A stretch of DNA of 64,000 bases from Cornus controversa. Lineage: Eukaryota > Streptophyta > Magnoliopsida > Cornales > Cornaceae. Positions 47,382 through 58,435 of this stretch are shown piece by piece (the stretch's first letter is position 1; the number at the start of each line of letters is the position of its first letter). Under the pieces are notes generated by a model. The model was given only the letters and a program-made list of their open reading frames with translations. It made no database searches and was not told where the DNA came from. The stretch spans positions 24,840,806 through 24,904,805 of the forward strand of contig CM048848.1 in the NCBI GenBank assembly GCA_026545225.1. The letters are read 5' to 3'. The translations under genes were made by a program, and so were the position numbers.

Positions 47382-47845
47382 CACTACAAGAAAAAAGACT
47401 TTCTACGGCGGGCAAAAAGGGTTTTTACCACGGGCACAGCCCGCCGTGGTATCCGGTGTCGTAGTTGCCAATAGACTTTCTACCACGGGCTTAGCCCGTG
47501 GTTAAAAGTTATTATTCTACCACGGGCTTTGGCCGTAGTAGAAAGTATGTTTTCTACCACGGGCTTTGCCTGTAGTAGAAAGTATGTTTTCTACCACGGG
47601 CGTAGCCCGTGGTTAAAAGTTATTATTCTACGACGGGCTTTGCCCGTGGTAGAAAACATACTTTCTAGCATGGGCTTAGCCCGTGGTTAAAAGTTATTAT
47701 TTTACCACGGGCTAAGCCTGTGGTAGAAAACATACTTTCTACTACAGGCAAAGCCCGTGGTAGAAAAATAACTTTTAACCACGGGCTAAGCCCGTGGTAG
47801 AAAGTATGCTTTCCACCACGGGCTTAGCCTGTGGTTAAAAGTTTA
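47382..47845. repeat. CACTA subterminal repeats forming a large foldback
   Basis: About a dozen copies of CTACCACGGGCTTAGCCCGTGG-type units, written here as CCACGGGC-N-GCCCGTGG, separated by TTAAAAGTTATTATT or AAAGTATGTTTT. Each unit is itself a palindrome. In addition the left half (about 47475-47635) is largely the reverse complement of the right half (about 47640-47805), so the whole block could form one long hairpin. Confidence 0.9.
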
Positions 47846-49327
47846 TTAATTTTTTTAAAAAAATTATATGCATGTACAACAAAAATGTTCAAAACCACCT
47901 GTACAACAAAAATCATCCATCTTCAATTCCACCAATATACAACTGAACAACACCCAAAGTCATATTCATACCAAGCCTTGATAACATCAATATTAACAGG
48001 CTAAAACATAATACTTTTGCAACAAATAATCAACAAAAATACTCTTGGTTGAGTTAACTTATGATATTAAACGTGGCAGAACAATCATTTAGATCACTCA
48101 AGTACTACAGGCAGCCCAATCAAATTCTAAAACTAGTAACAAATGACACACCAAATTCTGCTCAATCTAATTTAAAGAACCAAATTCAATTAAAGCTGAA
48201 GGTTGACACACCATATGAACAGCGAGGAACACACCAAAATGGAAATCAGTGAGGGGGAAGGAACTTGTGGAATATCAAAAATAGCAACCAATGTTGAACA
48301 GATTTACGTACTGCATTTGCTAAATATACATAATATGAAACGACATTAAAAAATGTAAAATTGCATCAAAATATTAATCCTACCAATCACAAACAAATAA
48401 ATTAATCCCAAACTTCTTTTATATTCAAAGAACTAGTTCCGAGGCATATCTATTCAAAGAAAAAAAAAGTCTCAATACTAACACAACTAACATTATGATT
48501 GCTTACCAATAGCATTCCTTTCAACCAAAACATTAAGCTATATCAAAACTACATTAAAAAAACTGAAACGATTTGCTTAAATGCATAACACAACTATACC
48601 CAAAAAAATAGCCATAATGTCCAAAAGTTAGTCACTGTCCAGTGTGTCACTATCTAAATTATCTGATTAGTCTTTAAAAAAATATATGTCCAAAAGTTGG
48701 CTAAAATAAACCTGCATTATAAAACATTTTCAATCAAAATCAATACTTTTTCTAATAATCAATTCAATTTAAACTCTAAGTACACTAATAAAATACTCCA
48801 TATTTAAACAAATGGTTTAAGAGTAGTTCATGTCATGTAATGCATGTATATTATATGTAGTTTCAATTCAGAATTAACTCTAAATTTGTGATTTGTCTTT
48901 TCCATCTTTTGTTTTAAAAAAGAGTAAGATCCAAATGAATATCTCGCAACTATTTTCCTTGAAGTTTCCTTTTGTCTCTAAAGCATAAGGGAAAAAAAGA
49001 ATAAAAGAAAAAGAAAGTCTAAAACTCTGAATTTTTTTTAGTTTCCACTATTTGAACAGAACCCTCCAAATGATCAAGAAAGAAAGAGAGGAAGTCTAAA
49101 ACTCTGAGCCTTGAATGGCTTGATTTCCATTATTTGATAAAAACCCTCCAGTAGTTTTATCTGTGTACATTATGTGAATTCCGCTTTGAAAGGGTAATTA
49201 GATTTTTTTTTTTTTAAATGAAGCATAAAAGATAAATTCAATATATTTTATGCATTTGGCAGTTTCTCAGCAAACAAAAGCGACATTGCCCCCTTCGTAC
49301 ACATCATGAATTCAATTGAGTATAATC
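47846..49327. other. A/T-rich stretch, nothing recognised
   Basis: No gene, LTR or strong repeat is seen. Poly-A/T runs and short duplicated phrases occur (GTCTAAAACTCTGA at 49017 and 49094). Likely CACTA interior. Confidence 0.4.
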
Positions 49328-49655
49328 AGCACTATAAAAGTTCAGCAAAAACAGCAATATGGATCAGCACAAACCAGCAATGGAATTCAGCACCAAACAG
49401 CAACTTATTTCAGCAAAAACAGCAATATGTTTCAGCACCAAACAGCAATGGAATTCAGCAAAAACAGCAATAATTTCAGCACCAAACAGAAATAGAATTC
49501 ATCAAAAAACAGCAATATAAAATCAGCAAAAACAACATATCAATTCAGCAAAATCACCATATAACATCAACAAGAATCAACATATAAAATCAGCAAAAAA
49601 AACAGCATATTAATTCAGCAAAATCAGCATATAACATCAGCAAGAATAAGCATAT
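49328..49655. repeat. CAGCA-rich degenerate minisatellite
   Basis: Irregular tandem units such as TTCAGCAAAAACAGCAATAT and TTCAGCACCAAACAGCAATG, about 20 bases each, shifting into ATCAGCAAAAACAACATAT variants toward the right. No splice sites or coding context are evident. Confidence 0.85.
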
Positions 49656-52600
49656 AAAAGTAACATGTAACATGTAAAGAAACAATTTCAAGGAAAAAAT
49701 AATTCTCAGTAGAACTCTTCAACTATAGAAGTACTTATCCAATGGCATTTAGAAAATGGGGAAATCTAAAATCGTGGAATGATGCTCCATCGATAGACAA
49801 TTTCAACTGTGATATCTTAGTGCTTTGCTCACAGTCGAGAAAGTGGAAGCATTCAAGGTGAAATAGTGTGCATAGAGAAGTTCGGGTATTGGAATAGAGC
49901 AGAAGGAGATATCCAAGAGTGGGAAGCAGAGTAGGTGATCTCCTCTCTATTCAGATTGGAGAATCATAGATCTGGGAAGATAATGGAAAAAGACCACTTA
50001 AGAAGACTATCAAGTTGGATTAATGCCAAAAGCAAGAGGGGGGAATGTATCAAACACAGGATGATTACTAATACACTTTAAGCAAAAATTATTGAGCAGA
50101 TATCTTTCTTCTTTGGGGTAAAAAAAAGGAGCAAATATCACTAAATGAAGTGAGAGCATTGCAAAATGAATTTGCTTTTGTCACGGATACAACTTTTTTT
50201 ATGCAGGTAATAGACAACAACAACAAAAAATCAGATGGATAAATGAAGTCCAAACTATACATTTATACAATTTGTCTTGGGAAAAAAGATATGAGAGTTC
50301 TATAAGACAGTTTTCCAGGTTTTAGAAAAAGGAGGTACCAACTAGACATAAGCTGATGTAATATACCATCATGAAAGCATTGAAGAAAAAACTTGTGAAT
50401 TTTCAACCACAATGAAACCACACCTGGGATTGGCATTAAACATGTTTTTAATGCAATGATTGTGGATAAATTTATCAAACATATTCCACTACAGGTTTTT
50501 ATGTGTACGTTGTATGTATGTGACTAGCAAGGCAAGAGTCAATGTGAAATTCTAAATAATACTATTTAGAGATGCTTTATAATGAAAGTTTTAGGACAAC
50601 CCCTAATAAGAGCAAATATGTGAAATGTCAGAATTTTCCATTAATTAAGACACAGTCGAGTGGATAATCTTAATTTCTAGTCAAGAGAATCCAAAGTGAC
50701 TAACCAAGAGAGAGGTAGATTGTACAAGTCATTGTCAATAGAACTAGAGTTGGATAGATAAAGCAAACAAGTGGATTAGGAATCTTATACTTATAGAACA
50801 ACTTAATTGTATTCATGCTTGATAGTGTGAGAATGTTCATTGTGTCATATGGTTAGAAAAAGAATTAGGAAATGTACCCAGAGATATAGCAGAATGGAGA
50901 GATCGTCCGTTGCCCAACTCAAGAATTCCAAATAACACCATTAACATCCTATTCACAGGGGAGGGTGCATATATGTATTCCTTGTGCAAGGAGGCCAAAG
51001 ATTTTGTTGATTCTGTGGTTGTTCATAAATCATATTATATGTGGGACAGGCAGTTGCAGCTGCTTAGGGTAATTGGTTTTCCCAGGAGGCCCTTCAGTAA
51101 ATAATCAAAAAGCACTGTTCAAATATGCCTTCGTCCCAAAAGAATTGCTGGAATAGAAATGGCTCGGCAGTAATGCCATTTACGATTATGGAAAAATGAG
51201 ATGCACAAATCTTTTAGTAGTATGTCTTCAAAAGAAGGTCTTCAAGATAGATGATACATAAAACAACTGGAGGAACATCTATGGAATATCAGATGACCAC
51301 AGTTTGGTTGAGTTTACACAGAGGAAGTCATGGGTCAATCATTGACATGGTGGGCTTGGTTTACGAAATATGGGTTTTTGGACTTCTCAATTAATCAATT
51401 ATTGTGTTTTGAATTGTTTAAGTTCTGTTAATTATTCAAACCTATTCCTTCCAAACAGATCTTGATATGCTTTTGTGTTGACTTTGTTATTGTACAAAAC
51501 AAGTGTGTGCAATAATTGTTTCAAAAAAAAATGGACAATTTAGGCAGACCAATAATGAACTGAATACTCATCCAACAATCAGTTTCTCAATTTTTCTTGA
51601 AGAAGAACATGTGAAACTAATAGGTACACATGATTAGATAAGTTAACCAACTGCCAAAGCCAATGTGGCATGGCTGTATAGGCATCTTTAACAGGATTCT
51701 CTTGGGTTCAATTTTTACTATTGACCCATTAATACAAATGGATAAGAAACCTAGGTAAGCCCGTGTGGCCCTAGAAACACAACTCAGGAAAGCAGCAGTA
51801 CTCAGCATGAATGACTGCTTTGCAAATGGGGAGACAGCAGATAGAGCAGCTTAATTAAGAAAACACCAGTTTTTGGACATATACTCTAAATGAGCTAACG
51901 TTTTTCATTCCTAATACAATAGGCACTGTAGTTAAAACAGATCAAATAACTCAGAAAGTGCAGAAAGGGACATTCAATCAGTTTGCAATAACACACTAAA
52001 AGCATTATACGTCATTGCCAGCATCTGATCCCAGTGCCAGCAACTTGTAACATTTATCAGAAATCATTAGCTGTGATTCAACAACTACTCGTATATCCAG
52101 TGATAATCCTTCATGAACCCATTTATGATAAAAGTGCTTGAAAGCTAGATAATAATGTGCGGAAGATAATTAATATATGTCAAAAACTTTTGACGCGCAA
52201 TTGGACAGAAATGAGAAAAGTATGTTAGAAACTTTTGACTCTACCTCAAACTCGCAATTGGACAGAAATTCATGGGCAATATGGCAATTGTTGCTTCTCT
52301 GGTCGATTCTTCACTGCAAAGAAACAAATATGCAATTTAGAAACCAATAAATGTTGATTTAGAAACAAACAAATTGCAAAAAAATTTAGATGGACACTGA
52401 ACAAGAGTTGGTTTGAAGGAAAATAATCTATTACTAGTTTTTTTAACTCTATTTTTGGCAACTTAGTTGAATTGCAAGTTGCTACCAATATTATTCTTTA
52501 CAAGTGGGGAATGTTCACGCATAGAGAAAGTAAATAAAGTAGTAATGAAAAGAACTCTTCAAGAAAAAGGGAAAAAAAAAGAACAAGAAAATTGCTTGCA

Positions 52601-53640
52601 GATTGATTTAGTCATAAAAAAAAAGGATGCTGAATGAAATTAAACAATGACATTTATTACAATACTCCATCTCAAGTCTTAACAATAATTATATTTAGTT
52701 ATCAACAAGGAGGATATACTTTGCCTATTTTTTACCTCCATATGTTGACCCTTAACTAAGTAAAATAACATAAGTTGTGACATCAAACTAAAAAGGAGAA
52801 GCCAAAGCAAACAAGAAAATAGAAACTAATTTGCCATTGTCATTAGCATTAGTGAATCACTATCACCTACAGATTTGCATACTTAATTTCAAACACAACT
52901 GTCCCTTGTGTCATCTAACTATCTAAGTATATCTTAAAACATTTGAATATACTGTTGTTACCTTTTGCAATTTGAATATACTGTTGTTACCAAGCTATCA
53001 ACTTACACCTCATCTTGTAAGTTTTGGAAGCCAACAAGCTTGAAACTGTGACCAAAAGTTTTTTTATTATGGAAAACTCATCAAGCTTAATGATCATTGG
53101 GCTGCAAATTGAAGTCCATTGAGCCTAATTCGGTTGAAAATGTTACTGTGCCACCTATATTGACCTTAGTGTTCCTATGGAGTGCTATATTCACAAAATT
53201 CATTTAGCATATCCATCAAAAACTTCGGTGTCAAAACTCAACTTCAGCATATCCATTCAGTGGATGCTTCAAACATCAACTTCAATGTCTTGCTACCAGT
53301 TTTTACAATGTCCATGACATCATTTATCTCTATACATCTATGAATAATTTGTAATTATACCCACTTTGTCGATGATCCTATGCCATTTGGCCACACCTCC
53401 CTTTGAGGGAGGAAAGGTTATATCAATTGGACTAATGCTCAGTGTTGTAATATAATTAATGAAATAAAGAATAAAACAAGATGAAAGTTATGCCCTTCAC
53501 ATATCTTTAATCAATAAATGTATTGTGATCATGACACCTTGGTTGGGAGTATTTGAGTGGTTGACACCATTTTGCTGGCATTTGCTGGCAGTGTCATTAT
53601 CTTTGTGCAAGAAGTGTTGTGCTAAGTTTTTAAGTGTTGA
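49656..53640. other. Eroded non-coding region
   Basis: I recognise no gene here. Short ORFs such as 50910-51104 (NTINILFTGEGAYMYSLCKE) match nothing I know. Near 53385-53445 the minus strand has TTAGTCCAATTGATATAACC, an A-box-like motif that may mark a decayed SINE. A/T-rich throughout. Confidence 0.4.
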
Positions 53641-53745
53641 TACTTCTTTTTTATTATAGCAACCTTCATTCCAATTGGGACTTGAACCCTGTATCTCGCC
53701 ATTTGGTGGTGGGAAGACTTACCAATTAAACTAATCGGTGGCAAG
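53641..53745 (-). mobile_element. tRNA-derived SINE, short and degenerate
   Basis: On the minus strand TAGTTTAATTGG (A box) is followed about 35 bases later by GGGTTCAAGTCCC (B box). These are the internal RNA polymerase III promoter elements of tRNA genes and of tRNA-derived SINEs. The region between does not fold as a tRNA by eye. The downstream end has an A-rich tail (AATAAAAAAGAAGT). This fits a plant SINE; the family was not identified. Confidence 0.6.
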
Positions 53746-53929
53746 TTGTTATATGTATCATGAAGAATTTCTGTTTCCTCTTTTCAATCGAAATAAATTG
53801 CAGTCAAAATTTATTTTGTCACTGAGTATCCCATGGAAGGAATCTATATGACACAAACAAAAATGCTTTGATTATTTATAGTAACAAAAGCAGAGACAAA
53901 TGCTGGAGATTGACTTGACAGTGAACTTA

Positions 53930-55090
53930 TTTCAAGAACATCAGATTTGGAGTAACAGAGGAAGGAGATTGTGGAGAAAATGGTATAAATCTTGTTGTTC
54001 ATTCCGGTTCTATTTCTTGATTTTACCAAAATAATTAAAAATTTCACAAATATATGCAAGATTATCAGATAATGGAAAATTATTGTGAATTGCTGAATTA
54101 TATAGGGTTAATCATGTAAGCTTAATAAACGCATGCCATATTAAACACTGTATTTCAAAAATAATCTATATATCTAGCTCAAAATCATCTGAAAGGGTTT
54201 TATTGAGTACAGTTGAATTTAGTTCAAAGAACCAACCTACCTCTGTAAAAGATAGTTGAATTCATTTGACTCAAAATCATCTGAAAGTGATAGTTCCTGT
54301 ATAGGATTTGTATAATATATATAGTAACAAATAACATGTTCTAACAAAAGCAGGAACTTAGGCTAAGAACTGAGATTGAAGAAGAGGAAGGAAAGCTCAA
54401 AGACACTTTTGAGCATCAACAGAAGTAGCTTGTCAAGCAAAATGAGAATCCAGGTGCAGGTATAATGTCCACAAAATGAGAGTATTGTGAGTATATATAT
54501 TGTATTTCAAATTAGGCATGTGCTAGCTGTTAAACTTAAGGTCTTAGTTTTGAGTAGATTTTGTTTCCTCATTTGATCATTTTTTTTATTGATAATAATG
54601 ATAGAAAAAAAGATTGAACTTTCTTATGCAAACTATTTAAATTTCAATCATCCACCATAACATTCAAATTTCCTCTAAATGTTACAGAAACTATTTTTTT
54701 AAATGTGTTTTGTCATGTGCAGGTTGGCCTAGTCAAAGAGTTCTTGAATATAGTATTTTGAAATTTGATAATAGAAAACTGAAGGGGAAAATGCTATAAA
54801 TCTTGTTGGTCCTTCTGGTTCTATTTCTTGATTTTACCAAATAATTAAGAATTTTACAAATTATTCAAAAATATTTTCAAGATGATCAGCTAGTGGCAAA
54901 TTATTGTGCAAAAATATTCTGCAAAATTTGTCATATATCTACCTCAAAATCATCTGAAACTAATACTTGTTGTACATAATTTCTAACAAACAACATGTTC
55001 TACATGAGGAGGAAGGAAAGCTCAAAGACACTCTTGAGTATCAACAGAAGTAGCTTGCCAACCAAAATGAGAATCCAGCTGCAGGTGTGT
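53930..55090. repeat. Local duplication, about 53930-54450 and 54770-55090
   Basis: Two direct copies share TCTATTTCTTGATTTTACCA and CTCAAAATCATCTGAAA, and then an exon-like piece. On the plus strand that piece reads EIEEEEGKLKDTFEHQQK in the first copy and EEEGKLKDTLEYQQK in the second, each followed by a stop. The peptide looks like part of an acidic coiled coil, and the phrase resembles plant ubiquitin-hydrolase-related proteins, but this is weak. The copies are separated by about 320 bases of non-duplicated DNA. Confidence 0.65.
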
Positions 55091-55248
55091 GAGCATTAAC
55101 TTTTGTTTAGTTTTAGATATTATGATTTAACAAATTAATTACGAAAAAAAAAAACCAGAAAAGTCCACAGTGTACTGTCAGTAGCCCAACCTGCAAATTT
55201 GTTAGAACTTTTAAGTTCATTTCATATTTGATATAAGTCAAGTCCTGA

Positions 55249-55279
<31 letters not shown>

Positions 55280-55829
55280 AATGTATGGCATGTATCAAAT
55301 TTATTGCTACCTGACTTTGGCTTCTCTCTCTCTCTCTACCCTGTTATATTGGGATTTTCTATTTTGTTGTTTAATTTACTTTCTTCAAAACTAGCTTCTT
55401 GTACTTCTTTATTCTAAAACAAGGTCTACTTCTAATTTCATGAACAAATTAAGATCTGTTGGACTTTGATATTCATTCATACATTCAGTTATGAAGCCAT
55501 TCAGCAGCTCAAGTTCTTTGGGTGATTTGATTTGTCCACCTTAAGGTAAATTGAAATTTTATAACAAAATTAAGAAAACCCTTTTTCTCAATGATGTTTC
55601 ATTTCTCATTTAGTTATACTTTCTCTGTTTCGTTGCTTAGAAAACAGGGGAAATTATAGAAGGAAAAAAAATTACATATTTTTTGATCAATCAACTGGGA
55701 AAAAAGGTTTCTTTTTCTCAGTGAAAATTGTTCAAATCGTTTTCGCACTACTCTGATATTCAACTTCTGTTTTCTTTCTAGTAATTGTGAAAATCTTATT
55801 ATGAGAAAAAAAGAGAGGTTAAAACTCTC

Positions 55830-56010
55830 TGTTTATTTCTCAATGCGGAGAAGGATCATAAGAACAATGTGGTTTACAGTAGGGAATTCCAGGCAATGTT
55901 GGATGGTTTAGATGAACAAGATTACTTGGAAGAAAAAATTATTCAGAAGAAAAGGCAATTGAGTTCTAATCAAGTGAAGGCATTGGAGAGGATTTTCGAG
56001 GTTGATAAAA
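55830..56010 (+). pseudogene. HD-Zip class I homeobox gene fragment
   Basis: The reading EKDHKNNVVYSREFQAMLDG then LDEQDYLEEKIIQKKRQLSS, NQVKALERIFEVDK is the N-terminal flank and the first residues of the homeodomain of HD-Zip I transcription factors of the ATHB5/6/16 type. In intact members the motif YSREFQAMLDGLDEE leads into KKRRLSVDQVKALEKNFEVE. The homology ends inside helix 1. Helices 2-3, the DNA-recognition residues and the leucine zipper are not found downstream, so this cannot encode a working factor. It is a captured or left-over gene fragment. Confidence 0.8.
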
Positions 56011-56239
56011 TAATTGTAATGTTAATTTTTTTCATATATTTCATGTTTCTGTGAGTATATATATTGTATTTCAAATTATGCTTATGTTAGTTGTTAAACT
56101 TAAGGTCCTACTGTTAGCTGTTAAAATGATACTAGTTATGTTAAATGAAACAAGCACATGCTAATGGGCAAATTATAGATCCACAAGTACTTGTTCACCC
56201 TGATGGCCTCACCTTTTAATTTGTTTGATTATTATTTTC

Positions 56240-56525
56240 AGTGAAGGAACAACTGAACGAAGAGATTCAAGGGAGGATGCATGTTGAGACTCGTGAAGAG
56301 GTGGTGAACAAAGTAAAGGAATGACTTAACAAAGAGATTCAAAACAGGATGAATCAGACTAAAGAGCTGGATATGGAGAAGGGGCAACTGAACAATGAGA
56401 TTCCATAGAGGATAAATCAGACCAAAGAGCTGGATATGGAGAATGGACAACTGAACAATGAGATTCAAGAGAGGATGAATCGGACAAAGAGTTGGATATG
56501 GAGAAAGGACAACTGAAAGTTTTAC
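56240..56525 (+). repeat. Tandem repeat of about 63-66 bases with exon-like features
   Basis: Three to four units of the type AAAGAGCTGGATATGGAGAA followed by GGACAACTGAACAATGAGAT and TCAAGAGAGGATGAATCAGA. An acceptor-like TATTTTCAG precedes it. The plus-strand frame reads KEQLNEEIQGRM, then QTKELDMEKGQLNNEI, which would be a coiled coil, but stops interrupt it. It may be an expanded piece of the coiled-coil exon of the neighbouring fragments; origin unknown. Confidence 0.7.
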
Positions 56526-57160
56526 ATTCAGAAAGTTTTTCCCTTTTCTTCTATTATAACATATACAACCTTGATTCTTCCATGGCAAAACCTTGAAATT
56601 CAGTATTTCACAATAATTTTCCTCATGTTTTTCTTTTCCAGAAACGTATTCTAACTAATAACACCAGTCTCTAATCTTGTAGAATCTCAAAACAACTATA
56701 TTTTATAATCTGGATAAGGAGGTTCAAACCTTAACCACCTTTGATATTCACAAGCAATTCAAGGAGGTTTTTCTTTGATAATCACCAGCAACTATATTGC
56801 CTAATGTGTTCATTTGTGTTATACTATTTGGAAATGGTAAATCATGGCAACCAAGCTATCAAATTACAGCAAAATTCTGTAGCAGCTGATACCCATTACA
56901 GCCCGAGACTACCTTTATGTCAGCAAAAGTGGCCACATTTTAAAGCCTTCCTTAAAATACTAAAATCAACAAAGGACATGAAACAGAGAAACATGCTCTC
57001 AATTGTTGACCACAATTGCCCAGTTTACGAAAAATCTCATAAAAGAACCTAGAGAAGGGCTTGTTCAAAGTGTTGGAATGTTATCATAAAAGTGCACAAA
57101 TCATAGAATGAAGAGTATTACCTGTCTAAAGGGCCTTAATATTGCAGGAGCAGATGAACT
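56526..57160. other. Non-coding flank of SIRE-A
   Basis: No recognised gene. The stretch NHGNQAIKLQQNSVAADTHY (near 56840) has exon-like codons but no family I know. SIRE-A begins directly after GAACT at 57156-57160, the candidate target duplication. Confidence 0.4.
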
Positions 57161-57402
57161 TGTGAGATATATAATTGTAATTGGCAAATTTCAGTGTCAA
57201 AACTTGTTGATCGAGTTGTAATTTTTGTTTGATCTTGTGTCTCGATCTTCGGAGCTGAACGGAAGGTGTCTCGATACCGTGGATTTGATGAGGACATCAC
57301 TTAGAACAGGTATGTGAGTGGGGACACTATGTTTTGAAGTTTGGTGGGCTTAGGACTTGGAAAATATGCTTTAAAAGTTAAAATTGAGTTTTTGCTAAGT
57401 CC

Positions 57403-57515
57403 CACCGGTCCCCAAAAATGAGGACCGGTCCAACTTATCTCGGGACTTTTGATTTTGTACATGTCTGAAAAGTCCCACCCGTCCCCAATTTTTAGGACCT
57501 GTCCGACTTGGCTGA
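57403..57515. repeat. GGACCGGTCC palindromic phrases in the SIRE-A LTR
   Basis: CCCACCGGTCCCCAAAAATG, then AGGACCGGTCCAACTT, then CCCACCCGTCCCC and AGGACCTGTCCGACTT. The block is duplicated with drift, so there are four related palindromic sites. Also present in the 3' LTR copy (63946-63990). Confidence 0.8.
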
Positions 57516-57632
57516 CATGTGCAAAAATTTCCTTTTTGATCCGAATTGATTTCCTAGTCAACCAAAACTTCTTTAAAACTTTCCTTAGGTGTTTTAAACT
57601 TGTTTTCCAAGTAGACTAAGGATTCTAAACCT

Positions 57633-57640
57633 TATAAATA
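57633..57640 (+). promoter_or_regulatory. TATA box of the SIRE-A LTR promoter
   Basis: TATAAATA in CCTTATAAATACCTC, the only strong TATA motif in the middle of the LTR. Transcription would be expected to start about 30 bases downstream. Confidence 0.6.
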
Positions 57641-58394
57641 CCTCTTTATGCTTCAATCAAAAAGAGAGAGATGAGGAACTCAATGATTTAATATTCAGAA
57701 CCAGGAATATATTTTTGAGAGCTAAAAGAGGAATTTATGAGAGAAAATCTTCATTGATTTTTATTTTTGAGAGCACACACACACGGAGTGTTTAAGTTGT
57801 GATGTTCTTCTTCATCTGATCAACGGAATCTTCAAGACATCATCAGTCTACAAAGGTTTATCAAGAGCAGCAGAGGTGGTTCCTTCAAACTACAAGATTT
57901 TATCTAAAGAGGAAGAGAAACGATCACTACGAAGGGAACAAAATACTTGCGGAGTATTTGTGTTCTTTCAGCAACCCTTCTGAAAGAATTGTGACGTTAG
58001 CCAGGAGTCTGCAGCAGTTGGACGTGTTGTCGCAATTGTAAGCCTGAGGTGTTCCGCATCAAGTTTTTGTCAGAGTGGAGTGGGTGTGAGTCTGGGACAG
58101 AGTCTGGTGTACTTTGCTTCGAGATAGTGGATTGGTTTCTCTGGGGTTTCTGCCTCACCCCCGTGGTTTTTCCCATCTTGGGTTTCCACGTAAAATTCCT
58201 GGTGTCATCTCTAACTTTTCCTTACTTGCTTTATTTATTTTGTGATTGGTTTGGATGCTTAATTGATAATAATTGTGGGTAATTAATCAATCATAAAAAT
58301 TGGGCAAGATGACCTATTCACCCCCCTCTAGGTCTAAGGATTAGCATCTCACTCTAAATTAACTAAACTGCTTCCGCACCGCGCAACTCACATT

Positions 58395-58406
58395 TGGTAT
58401 CAGAGC
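58395..58406 (+). promoter_or_regulatory. Primer binding site, initiator tRNA-Met
   Basis: TGGTATCAGAGC two bases after the LTR end, complementary to the 3' end of initiator tRNA-Met. Confidence 0.92.
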
Positions 58407-58435
58407 GGGTTGCTCAATTCTGAGTTAGATTTTTT

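Larger units (their letters stand above)
47382..57160 (+). mobile_element. CACTA (En/Spm-type) transposon, left end and probable body
   Basis: CACTACAAGAAAAAAG at 47382 is a canonical plant CACTA terminal inverted repeat pointing right. It is followed by a dense subterminal repeat block, as CACTA transposases require. It lies about 95 bases upstream (in gene sense) of an XBAT31-like exon, so it probably inserted in that gene's intron. I found no matching CTTGTAGTG terminus before the SIRE-A insertion at 57161. The true right end may lie beyond the window, and the body given here is inference. No transposase (TNP2 or TNPA type) was recognised, so this copy would be non-autonomous. Confidence 0.55.
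57161..58392 (+). repeat. 5' LTR of SIRE-A
   Basis: Starts TGTGAGATATATAATTG, identical to the 3' LTR start at 63704, and ends CGCAACTCACA just before the primer site. It contains the ACCGGTCC-type palindromes at about 57403-57515. The phrases GTAAGCCTGAGGTGTTCC and AGAGTGGAGTGGGTGTGAG identify the SIRE-B LTR as a relative. Confidence 0.93.

Noticed and set aside
53678-53733. A tRNA gene on the minus strand
   Set aside because: A and B boxes are present but acceptor and anticodon stems do not form by eye; an A-rich tail fits a SINE better.
55830-56010. A functional HD-Zip transcription factor gene
   Set aside because: Homology ends in helix 1 of the homeodomain and no downstream homeodomain or zipper exon is found.
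56238-56588. Minus-strand ORF with repeated Leu/Ile-Pro phrases
   Set aside because: It is the antisense shadow of the plus-strand 63-66-base tandem repeat.
50140-57160. Right terminus of the CACTA element before SIRE-A
   Set aside because: No CTTGTAGTG-type end was found in this interval by reading through it; the end is probably outside the window or lost.
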